A stretch of 64,000 nucleotides of DNA from Adiantum capillus-veneris. Taxonomy: Eukaryota; Streptophyta; Polypodiopsida; Polypodiales; Pteridaceae. Below the pieces are notes generated by a model that saw only the letters and a list, made by a program, of their open reading frames with translations, made no database searches and had not been told where the DNA came from. Location: the NCBI GenBank assembly GCA_014529385.2, contig CM043960.1, positions 75,806,410 to 75,870,409 of the forward strand, given 5' to 3'. The translations under genes were made by a program, and so were the position numbers. Every line of letters begins with the position of its first letter. The stretch's first letter is position 1. This document shows, one piece after another, positions 55,220-64,000 of this stretch.

Positions 55220-56633
55220 TGGGTCAAACAATATGACAAAACGGTGCCCCGACGTACGACCATAACATTTATTGAGAGAATCATCAATGGGAGCGTCCTG
55301 AGAAACTTTGGACACAATTGTGTTATCATTCATTGCATTGACAGATGTAGTGGGTGCTGTGGGTTCTTTAGATTCATTCGACTCAAGCTTAGGACATGTT
55401 CTTTTTATGTGACAATGAAAACAACGACCTTCTTTAGAATAAGTGCTTTGTTCTTCCGACGTGATGTAACCTCCTACAATTCCTTGTGCTACCTTTTCAT
55501 CTGGAGTAAGCTTAGGTTTAGCAATTGTGTTAGCCTTACCCTTAGATTCATTGGAAGAATTCTTTGATGAGAGACTGTTGGAAGATGGGTTAGAAGAGTT
55601 ATCATTCTTACCATTCTTACCGTTCTGAGGAGTCTGTGAGGTACTTGTGGAAGTCTTGTTCTCCTTAGGCTTTCCCTTGTTGTGCTTTATCTCCTGTGTG
55701 AGAGCAATCGCCACCGCCTTGTTGAGATCGATTGGATCGAATACCTCGACATCGTACTTGATATACTCTTCCAATCCAAAGAGAAAAGCCTCTTTGCGCT
55801 CTTCATCCGACATGCGTAATTGGGTACCTAGCTGCAAAACACGATTAGAAAAAGACATAACCGGCATACCATTTTGCTTGAGAGCTCGCCTATCGTCCTT
55901 CAATCGTGCCAGGTACTGAGGTGGCATAAACCACGCCTTGAGCTTTGTCTTGGAAATCAGCCCAACTAAAAGAGAGGGGCGTGAAATCGTCAGCTGCCTC
56001 AAGGTGCGCGGCTAGCTGTGCCTCTTGCCATGCGTGGTACCAATTGATGGCATCACCGGCAAGGTATATAGCTGCCGTCAAAACTTTGCTATTTCTTGTC
56101 TTCTTAGTTGTCGCAAAATAAGCATTAAATTGATGCAACCAAGAATGAATAACTGTAGCATCCATCTTACCGTCATACTTACTGAAAGTCAACTTTTCTG
56201 TGACTGGATGGTTGGAATCCTCGTCGTGACTTGCGCCACTTTACGAACTTTCACGATCTTTGGGTGGTTCTGTCTTCGAGACTAGGATTTTGGCAATAAA
56301 TTCTTGATTGCGAAGCTCCCTTTGAGCTTCACGCTCGGCGTCCTTTTCTGCTTTTCGTGCATCTCGTTCATCGCCCTCGCGTTCGAGAGCAAGTCGATTT
56401 TCTTCTTGTTTTGCGGCAAGAGCAATGCGCTCACGTTTCTGAGCAAGTCGATTTTCTTCTTGTTGTGTGGCGAATCTTGCGTTTCTTTCGTCGCGCTCGC
56501 GATCCTTGGCTTCTTGTGCATGGTCCTTTGCTGCTTGTTCTTCGGCTTTGCTTGCGAGTTGTGCCAATGCAACTCGATTCGTTTCTTGTTGTTGTGCCAT
56601 CATGTCCAACATCGACTTGACCATCATCTCCAT
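55220..56633 (-). pseudogene. gag of the minus gag-protease element
   Basis: ATG 56633 starts a highly charged Glu/Arg/Lys/Gln-rich, coiled-coil-like N-terminus. An in-frame TAA (near 56241) precedes the capsid-like part (LTFSKYDGKMDATVIHSWL, IYLAGDAINWYHAW), and a frameshift lies near 55940. The rest (LQLGTQLRMSDEERKEAFLFGL; KLTPDEKVAQGIVGGY) runs to a knuckle reduced to CFHCHIKRTC, which has lost the Gly-His part present in the plus copy. The frame then enters the protease start (ILFD) and is cut by the nested element. Confidence 0.85.
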
Positions 56634-57252
56634 AGGAGTGAGTGCAACTCATGGCGTAGATGGCGAAGGGGGAGGGTCGAAAAAGTCTCCTGGTTGGGAA
56701 AAATCTTCGCCGCCTCTCTCATGCTCATCACCTGTTTGCGAAGTATCCATTCCGCTTCGGGTGACGACCATGCACTATAATCTTGGGTTCTGAAGTTCGC
56801 GAGGAACTTGGGTTCTTGAGGGTCTTGAGGTTCTTGAGGTCTTTGATTCGTGAGAATCTTGGGTTCTTGAGGGTCTTGGGTTCTTGGGGTTCTTGAGGTT
56901 TTCTTTCGCTTGCAAATCGCGTTGGAGAAGGATCTTCTCTTCACCCGAGTTCTACCCTTTTCTGCGAGCGCACCTCTTTGCGGCCTTGCGCTCACACCAA
57001 GGTTGCTTTTTCCCACCTCAAGTCAATTGGCCGGCCGCTAAGTGCAAGGTCCGCTCTCAATGAGTGAAAAGAGACACAAGGGGAGGCTGGACAAGGCCTT
57101 CTTTCTTGGGATTCCTGTCACTCTTCAACAAAACACGATTAGGAATCGCCACATCCAAGTAAACTTGGGTTACTGCGATCGCAACAAGCAAAAAAAATTT
57201 CTTGTGGTTCTTTCCTTGAGTAATGCAGAACACTTCCAAAGCTCTGATACCA
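56634..57252 (-). other. 5' leader and primer site of the minus gag-protease element
   Basis: TGGTATCAGAGC at 57241-57252 matches initiator Met tRNA. The leader carries repeated TCTTGAGGGTCTTG/TTCTTGGGGTTC-type words (about 56800-56910). A diverged second copy of part of this leader lies beyond the LTR at 58451-58895. Confidence 0.8.
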
Positions 57253-57253
57253 A

Positions 57254-58450
57254 TGTTAGGTGCATCGGAATGAATGTTGTATTTTCTCAAGATTAGTGAT
57301 CTTTATTGCTCAAGGTTCCTTTTAGTTCTTAGGAAAAGAGAGAGCTTTCCGTCTTGTAGAGTGCTGTGGTCACGAACAAAGTGAGTGGATTGTGCGTGCA
57401 AGTGAATGAGACTGAGAGAAGGAGAGAGAAGAGATACGACACCCGAGAGGTTGTAAAACCCTCCTCCGAAGGCCCCACTCTCGTCGGCGAGAGTGGTCTA
57501 TTCTTTGATTGCACAAAGGTGTACAATGCGTATGCAGTGGACAGATGCAAGTTTGACTATGCCGATGATGACGACGGTGATGACGATGACTCGATGGCTG
57601 AAATCTGTAGACGTCTAATCGCTGAATTCGGGAACTGTTTCGGTGGCTGAAAATGACTGTTTTGGCTGCGTTTTCTTGGGCTAAACTTGGGGGGACTTTT
57701 GCAACTGAATGTGGGCTGATCTGCTACTATTCCTCTGATGAGAAGCTGCGTTTATCTATGGCTGAAATCTGCGTTTTCTTCAAGGCTGAAACTGTGGATT
57801 TGCTAGCGTTAGTAATGGGGCTGAAAAACGTTGGGAAGGCTGAGGACTTGCTTGCGTTTTTGCATGAAAAACACTGGCTGAAAATGGAGCTTTTCTGCAA
57901 TTGAAAACGTTGGCTGAAATAGCACTATAGGGCGATCATGCAAGGGGGAACAATGCGCCAGAAGGTGGGAGCTTCAAGGCGGTGCTGATGCTGTGGAAAA
58001 ATGCCAATGGGATGGGAGGTATAGCGAGGGTCCACTGCGGGGGGGTATTGTTGAGAAGTTGCCTGTTGAGCGGGAAGCTCCTGCTGCCTCTTCTGCCAGA
58101 AAGTGCTAACTTGGGTTTGCTTATATATCAACTTAGCAAAATTGCCCTACCTACTTTTGTTGGAAACTCAGTTAAAAATAATAAGTGAAAATACCAATAA
58201 ATAGGAAAATAGGCTAAATGCTTCGAAAATTCCCCTAACTGATGCTAATGGATTCTGATGGGAATTCCGATGATCATGCTGTGTGCAACCGGAGGATATG
58301 CATCTATGCTAAGTGATTGGGCATGCACGGTCTACGAATAGACTCACAAAAGTGCCAGATCACTGCTAATCTAAACTGACTGGACTGACTGAACCCTGCT
58401 GTGGTGTAGCTTGTCCACGGACACATAGGGTTGGGATGTGTCACGTGACA
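57254..58450 (-). repeat. 5' LTR of the minus gag-protease element
   Basis: 1197 bp; on minus it starts TGTCACGTGACACATCC and ends GATGCACCTAACA next to the primer site. It carries the 800-bp segment shared with 48661-49493 and a 390-bp end related to 47960-48346. Confidence 0.88.
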
Positions 58451-58895
58451 CTTGGTGTAGAAACTGCTTCTCCAACTCCACTCTCATCACCTTCATGCAA
58501 AGTATCCTTTTCGCTTCGGGTGATGACCATGCACTTAGTTCGTCGATTACTGGGGGTTCTTGGGTTCTTGAGGTTTGTGAGGTTCTTGAGTTCTTGGCTT
58601 GCAATCTGCGTTTAAGAAAGCATTTCTCTTACCCAAGCTCGACTCTTTCCTGCGGGTGCACACCTTAGTGGCCTTGAACACCAAGGTTGCTTTTTCCCAC
58701 CTCATGTCGATTGGCCTGCCGCTAAGTGCAATGTCCGCTCTCAATGAGTGGAAAAGAGGAACAAGGCGAGACTGGACAAGCCCTTCTTCCTTGGGTTACC
58801 TGCCACTCTTCAAAAACTTAGATTAGGGATCGACACGCCCAAGTGGTCTCGGGTTACGTGCAACCACAAGAAGCAAAAAATAAATAAATTCTTGT
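58451..58895 (-). repeat. second partial leader of the gag-protease family
   Basis: Homologous to 56650-57200 (shared words CACCAAGGTTGCTTTTTCCC, GGCCTGCCGCTAAGTGCAA), in the same orientation but on the outer side of the 5' LTR. It stops where copia RT sequence begins (about 58897). It marks a further truncated family member, or recombination between tandem copies. Confidence 0.75.
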
Positions 58896-58896
58896 G

Positions 58897-61140
58897 CGGG
58901 TCAAGTGTGAGGTACCACTGTCGTCCAACTTGCTTCAGTCCATACAATGCTTTCCACAACTGATAGACCCAATCCTCCTTGCCTGGGATACAAAACCCAG
59001 GAGGTTGCTCCACATAAACTTCTTTATCCAAATCTTTGTTCAGAAAAGCACCTTTGACATCCATCTGGAAGATAGGCCAACCAAAGTTGGTTGTGAGAGC
59101 AAACACTGTGCGTATGGTAGTCATGCGAGCGGTGGGAGCGAAGGTCTCATGAAAGTCCACGCCTGGTCGTTGTGTGAAACCCAAAATACAAGTCTCGCCT
59201 TGTTTTTGTCGAGGGAACCATTGGCCTTGTACTTTGTCTTGAAAATGCATTTCGTAGAAACCACCTTTCGCTTGTTGGGCCTGGGAACCAAAGTTTAGGC
59301 TTTATTCCGCTCGATAGCGTCCAACTCTGTCTCCTCCACTGAGAAAGGCTCAACTGGTGAAGCTTGAATGTGGGACATGAGTGCAAAAGTTCACGAACTC
59401 TGCGCCGTCATAAACTTGCCTCTTCTTGAGGCGTGCAGAACGTCGAGGCTATCTAGGTTTTGACGAGTGTGGTAACGTCGTGACTCCAAAGGAAGAAACC
59501 GTAGAGTAGAGCCAACCAAGTACTAACTTTTCCTTGCGAAGTGGGACCGCCTCCATCGGAGGAGAACCATCATCCACATCAGAATCGGAATTTGACATGG
59601 CATGATCGGGTGAAGTAATTGGCTGCAATGTAGAGGGTACAGGGACAAGGATAGGGTTGGGGTAAGGTGAAGGAGGTGGAGGAAGAGGAGGTATAGGCTT
59701 GGATGCTGCCCCCTCTGCAGGTGTGCTGAAAAGCTCCATGAAAGTCACATCACGGCTAATTGTGGTGGTCTTGGCGTCAGGATCATAAAATCCGTATCCA
59801 TTAGACTCTCGTGAATAGCCCTGGAAGATGAGCTTCTTCGACTTGAAGTCTAACTTCTGTCGCTTCTCCTTTGGCACATGGACAAAGGTCGGACACCCAA
59901 AAACTCGAAAGTGTGAGATCGAGGGGTTGCGCTTGCCTGATAGGGAGTCATGCCTTGCAAAGCATGGGTAGGAGAACACATGTGGATGTAAACTGCCGTG
60001 TTACATGCGTCCGCCCGGTAAATCCGAGGTAAAGAAGCATGTGCAAGCATCACACTAGCCATCTCCATGATAGTCCGGTTCTTCGGCTCAACAATTCCGT
60101 TTTGGGAAGGAGTGTAGGCAGTAGTCAGATGGCGCTGGATGCCCTCTGACTTGCACCACTGTACAAAGTCCTTCGAGGTGAACTCACCCCCTCTGTCTGA
60201 GGAATACATTTGACGTGCAAGTCCTTCTCCTTTTCGACCATCATCTTCCGAGACAGAAGAGTAGTGAGGCGGACCGGCGGTATAGGGAACCATCGTACTG
60301 ACCGCGTGCAAGAACAATGCCTATCGTAGAATAAAGAATGGTCACTGTGCCATGCCCAAAGTGTATGTCAGCTCCCTGAGAGTCCAAACTCGACATAGAG
60401 GTCAACAACCCAAGTACCTGACTATGATGTAGCAAGAGCGTGGTCCGTCTCGTTGCGACAAGAGCGGTCCTTGTTGTCTCGTGAGAGGCTACAACTGTAG
60501 CCAAGGCTGTTAGTTTCTCCTTGTTGGCCTCTTCTTGCTTCTTCTTTCTGCAATTTGATTCTTTGTGCCCTTTCTTGTGGCAGTGGTAACATTTGATGTC
60601 CTTGTTCTTCTTCTTCTTCTTACCTTTACCTTTCTTGTTGCCTCCTTGAGCTATCAAAGCTTCTTCTGCATCAACAACACCTCCTGCTCGGAATGCGGAG
60701 TATCCCTCGATCTGTCTGAGGGAAGGGAGAATCTCGTTCCAGGTGGGAAAAGAGGTACGTCTAGATGTGAGCAAATTCTAAAAGTAGGGATCAAAGCGTG
60801 GGGGAAGCTTGAATGGTAAGAGGCTAGCCATGCGTGCCGAGGTGATGTCGCCTCCGGCAGAGCCAAGGTTGTCCCAAAGCTCCAGCATGCGGTGGATCAA
60901 CTCATCGAGTGAGTTGAAATCCTTGAATTGGACGTTGTACAACTCCTGTTCGAGTGTGATTAGTCTGGCAAATGAGGTCTCCTCAAACTGGTCAAGAATC
61001 CATCTCCACAGTGGATGTGCATGCTCCTCTTTGGAAACTTCCTTCGTGATGCGGTCCGAGAGGTTCATCATAAGAAAGGTGAAGACTCTTATCTCCCGAT
61101 CCACCCACTCGTCGGTCTGATTCTGAGTGGCGGTGGGAAG
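58897..61140 (-). pseudogene. decayed copia polyprotein (gag, integrase, partial RT)
   Basis: Reading on minus: gag part (60778-61140; ITLEQELYNVQF, LWDNLGSAGGDI), zinc knuckle CYHCHKKGHKESNC (near 60575), a disrupted protease region, integrase (SDRGGEFTSKDFVQW; AYTPSQNGIVEPKNRTIMEM), the integrase tail (HFRVFGCPTFVHVPKEKR) and RT up to WKALYGLKQVGRQWYL (about 58900). YVDD and RNase H are missing. It is a different copia lineage from the array. The chromovirus LTR at 61141 cuts into its gag. Confidence 0.85.
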
Positions 61141-62618
61141 TGAAACCGGCCTGTTCAATCCAAAAAGGGCGGTAGACTTTACTTTAAACCTTGATTTAGC
61201 TTTCACCCATTATTAGTCGTCTATTTTACCTGTACTTTCAAGACACAACAAAGGGGAGAGGGATACAGGCTGCTAGATTGCACCTGTATGAGTAGACAGA
61301 CACCAGATTGGCCCCTAACTTAGGCGCCCCTTTCGGTATTTCTTTATTGTTCAAAAGAGGGAATAAACGCTGTGGTTCCTACAAGCTGCCCCGCACAAAC
61401 TCGGCTGAATTTCCACTGTTCCAGCCCGATTTCGGCAGCATAACTGTACTAGAACCCTTCACGGTCAGTATTCCCACGCATTGACCGACTTTCCCGACGC
61501 ATACAGGCACTTTGCAAAACTTGGCGAGAATCTGCAGCACGCTGAATTCTCTGTTTTCAGCCCTGAAAATGCGCCAGATCGCCTGTACAGCGGTCCCCTT
61601 GCGTCCCCGAACCTCCTGGGGGTATTAGGGTCCGTTTAGGGCCAAAACCCTAAACCTGCAAAAATACACAGCAGGCTGTAATTCACTGTTTCGGGCTCCG
61701 TTTCGCGTGCCGGTCGCATCCCTAGCAAGTCCTCGAGCTCCCGCACATGTAGGGCTACTTGCCCTTTGAATCGGACGAGATTTCTGGCGTGAAACCTCTC
61801 CGAATTCACCTGTACCTGCGGGGGGATTAGCCGCTAGCTAATCCAGTACCTGTGCAAGAGGCTCTTGCCTCGGCAATCGCGCATGAACCCACACAACTGT
61901 ACATTGGTCAAATGAAGAGCCCACTAGAGGGGCATAACATACTGCCAAAGGGGAGAGAGAGGGCAGTGCGTAGCGTGCAGGGCATCACTCCTGGCACCGC
62001 ACTGTGCATAAGAGGGAAAGCAAGCACTCCATAGCTCTTAACCTGTGACAGAGACTTTGCAAAATGAGCCTCCCAACTATAAATCACGTTTTTGCCTTCT
62101 CTATAAGTAGTAAACTGGCCTCAAAGTGCCAAGTGTCACTCATTTGTGCATTTTCCCGCTTTAGACCCTCGGGTCTAAAAATATCTCACCTGCAGCCTCT
62201 GTTGACTTGGCCACAGAGTAACAAAATGATCCCCATGTCAAACTGCACGTAATGACGCGAAGACATTTTCAGGTCCCAAAATAGCAGTTCCCTAAATTTT
62301 AGGAGATGCTGCCATTGTATCTTTCTAGGTCATCCGACCCTCTTTGTACACTGCGGCCACATCCAGAACTGAAATGTAGCCTCTGTAGCAAAGGATTCCA
62401 CTTTGGCTAGTCAATGACCCCACTTGGCTAACCATAGTCCTTGTCCAACCTTAGTGCTCTCTTGCCCTCAGGCCTGGACTCCCTCTGGACAGTTCCACAC
62501 TAGCTATGCAATGCAGGGCAGTTAGATTTCCCGAGGGGTGTTTCCAAAAAGTGAAAGTAAATAGATAATAAGAAAGAAATCAACAAAAAGGATAGATAGT
62601 AGTCACACGCTGGTGACA
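61141..62618 (-). repeat. 3' LTR of the chromovirus
   Basis: About 1478 bp. On minus it starts TGTCACCAGCGTG and ends ACAGGCCGGTTTCA. The shared LTR block is at 61308-61351. The polypurine tract AAGAGGGGGGTA lies at 62619-62631. Confidence 0.88.
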
Positions 62619-62631
62619 TACCCCCCTCTTG

Positions 62632-63191
62632 AAATCTCAAACGTCCTCGTTTGCATCTATATCGTACATGCTTACTGTCAACACTGATGTATTCAACACC
62701 TGTCAACACATATACGACACATACATGCTCATTGTCAACCCTGGTGTATTCAACACCTCGTCGACTCATGTATTGCCTCCGTGTGAACCCTGTCCCAATG
62801 ACATAGTGGTAGCTTCACACTCTGCCATTGCTTTGAGTCACTAACTTTCCAATGACAAAATGGTAGCTGCACATTTTGCCACTGTCTTATAGTACACGTT
62901 GGATCCCGTAACACTTTCGAGCATACCCAAACCGACAGTTTAAGAATGCAGTTACACATGTACTCTTCAATAGAAGCAATCACTGTATCTTTGACAAACT
63001 GACAAGAAATACTCACTTCTATAGCACTAATCAAACTTTTGGACATTCCATAAGAGCAATTGCCAAACTGACAATCTGTACAGCTCTAACATTCATGTAA
63101 CAGGTATTTGATTTGAGCTCACTTTAAATACCTTGTACATCATTTGTTTCAGAAGCCATTGTCACACTGACAATCCATTTAGCTTTGAAAC
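62632..63191 (-). other. non-coding stretch between chromodomain and polypurine tract
   Basis: No domain-bearing frame. It contains two copies of a roughly 70-bp unit with GTATTCAACACCT (about 62670-62760) and repeated TGACA..ATGGTAGCT words (about 62797-62880). Confidence 0.6.
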
Positions 63192-64000
63192 TCAAGGGGT
63201 CAAGGTAGGTTGCAAATCGAAGGCTTCCAGGTAAAGTAATAACACAGTTGGTGACTCTGCAAGTTCACCTTCTTCCATCCACTTAGCATCCATTGGTGGA
63301 TAGTTTCTGAACTTTACCAAGTAACGCCTAGCAACCTTGCCTTTCACTTTCCTTTCTTTGTGTGCCAAAATCTGTTCAGGGACCAAGATCTCGTCAAGTT
63401 CCTCGACTTCCGGCTGATCTTCAGCTGGCATATCTTCTGGCACATCACCCACATAGGGTCTGAGAAGACTCACATGAAACGCATTGTGAATCTTCCAACT
63501 GTCAGGCAATTTCAGCCTATATGCAACATCACTGATTATGTCGCATACTTGAAAAGGCCCATAGTAACGCATGTTGAGCTTTGGAAACAGTCTTTCCTTG
63601 CCCTTCATCTTCTTTAACCTTGCCTTTTCAAAGCGTAAAAGCACCCAATCACCAAGTGAATATACCACTTCACGACGGTGACGATCAGCTGCTTTCTTTT
63701 GCTTTGCCTGAGTCCTTTCTAAGGCCACTTTGACCTTCTTGTACATTTCATCCATGTCCTGAACATACTTATCTGCTTCAAATATCTTGTCCTTTGTATG
63801 CAGTATAGGAGGAACTTTCTTGCCACCTTCAACTATCTCAAAAGGTGCCTTGCCAGTTGATGAATGCAGTGTATTATTGTATGCATACTCCACCAATGGC
63901 AAATACTGCTCCCACTTTCCTTTATGCTCTGACACATAGCACTTCAGCAGATCTAGGACAGTAGAATTTGCCTCTTCTGACTGCCCATCTGTTTGAGGAT
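63192..64000 (-). CDS. gypsy integrase C-terminus with chromodomain (partial)
   Basis: The frame is open to the window edge; the first residues seen are PQTDGQSEEANSTVLDLL, the conserved integrase stretch after the catalytic Glu region, so the true start lies outside. Then come LVEYAYNNTLHSSTGKAPFE, the GPY/F-type region RYYGPFQVCD with AYRLKLP and HNAFHVSLLRPY, and a chromodomain ending VKFRNYPPMDAKWMEE. In chromoviruses this domain steers integration towards particular chromatin. No stop or frameshift interrupts the visible 269 codons, so it looks recent. It belongs with the LTR at 61141-62618. Confidence 0.93.
   Translation of the reverse strand, partial: PQTDGQSEEANSTVLDLLKCYVSEHKGKWEQYLPLVEYAYNNTLHSSTGKAPFEIVEGGKKVPPILHTKDKIFEADKYVQDMDEMYKKVKVALERTQAKQKKAADRHRREVVYSLGDWVLLRFEKARLKKMKGKERLFPKLNMRYYGPFQVCDIISDVAYRLKLPDSWKIHNAFHVSLLRPYVGDVPEDMPAEDQPEVEELDEILVPEQILAHKERKVKGKVARRYLVKFRNYPPMDAKWMEEGELAESPTVLLLYLEAFDLQPTLTP

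Larger units (their letters stand above)
48661..58450 (-). mobile_element. gag-protease LTR element, minus-strand copy, host to a nested chromovirus
   Basis: 5' LTR 57254-58450, primer site 57241-57252, leader, gag 55220-56633, protease 50519-50928, an unknown terminal frame (49505-50515), polypurine tract 49494-49506, and a truncated 3' LTR 48661-49493. A 4.3-kb element (50929-55214) splits the protease, with CTACC duplicated. With that insertion removed the interior is about 3.5 kb and has no RT, RNase H or integrase, as in the plus-strand copy. Confidence 0.85.
61141..64000 (-). mobile_element. 3' part of a Ty3/gypsy chromovirus, continuing beyond the window
   Basis: 3' LTR 61141-62618 with polypurine tract beside it, then an open integrase-chromodomain frame that reaches the window edge. 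LTR ends (TGTCACC...GGTTTCA) and the chromodomain are closely related to the deletion derivative at 50929-55214. It is therefore a plausible autonomous relative. The left target flank would be GGAAG (61136-61140); the other flank is outside. Confidence 0.9.

Noticed and set aside
60778-61206. Copia gag starting at 61206
   Set aside because: The first roughly 22 codons fall inside the chromovirus LTR that begins at 61141 (matching GTCTACCGCCC...GGCCGGTTTCA of the related LTR), so the gag remnant starts at 61140.

Overview
The window is eukaryotic nuclear DNA from a land plant. Three things show this: a SEC24 gene split into short plant-like exons, decayed plant-type PPR motifs, and dense nests of Ty1/copia and Ty3/gypsy LTR retrotransposons that use the initiator-Met-tRNA primer site typical of plants. 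The frequent (GA)n tracts and PPR debris would suit a repeat-rich non-seed plant such as a fern, but I cannot fix the species. Only one ordinary host gene is visible.

Layout. 1-5057: anonymous sequence holding a long LTR-derived palindrome (1167-1444) and a decayed copia gag with its primer site and a short LTR. 5058-31952: a head-to-tail array of five copies of one copia element, all on the minus strand. Neighbours are separated by an LTR, an identical 70-bp spacer and another LTR. Target-site duplications at the edges suggest two independent insertions 70 bp apart, later expanded by unequal recombination. Copies 4 and 5 keep an open gag-protease-integrase frame. Only copy 4 keeps an open RT-RNase H frame, and copies 2-5 share an amber stop between the two frames. 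Copy 1 is the oldest-looking and carries a foreign solo LTR.

34460-38813: eleven coding exons of SEC24, the COPII cargo adaptor, lacking a recognisable terminal exon. 40184-42385: a solo LTR and an inverted arrangement of PPR pseudogene pieces.

42.7-64 kb: nested Ty3/gypsy-type elements. Two copies of a gag-protease family without visible RT or integrase lie in opposite orientations. One has a 3.0-kb non-coding LTR element inside its LTR. The other has its protease split by a 4.3-kb chromovirus deletion derivative. A decayed copia follows, and then the 3' end of a coding chromovirus related to the deletion derivative, which runs off the window.

Seven elements or solo LTRs are bounded to the base by TG...CA ends, target-site duplications, primer sites or polypurine tracts. 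A roughly 40-bp block (core AAATACCGAAAGGGGCGCC) recurs at a similar position in otherwise different LTR families and is one of the more unexpected signals. Many lesions between array copies are single-base indels, so some could be long-read assembly errors rather than biology.
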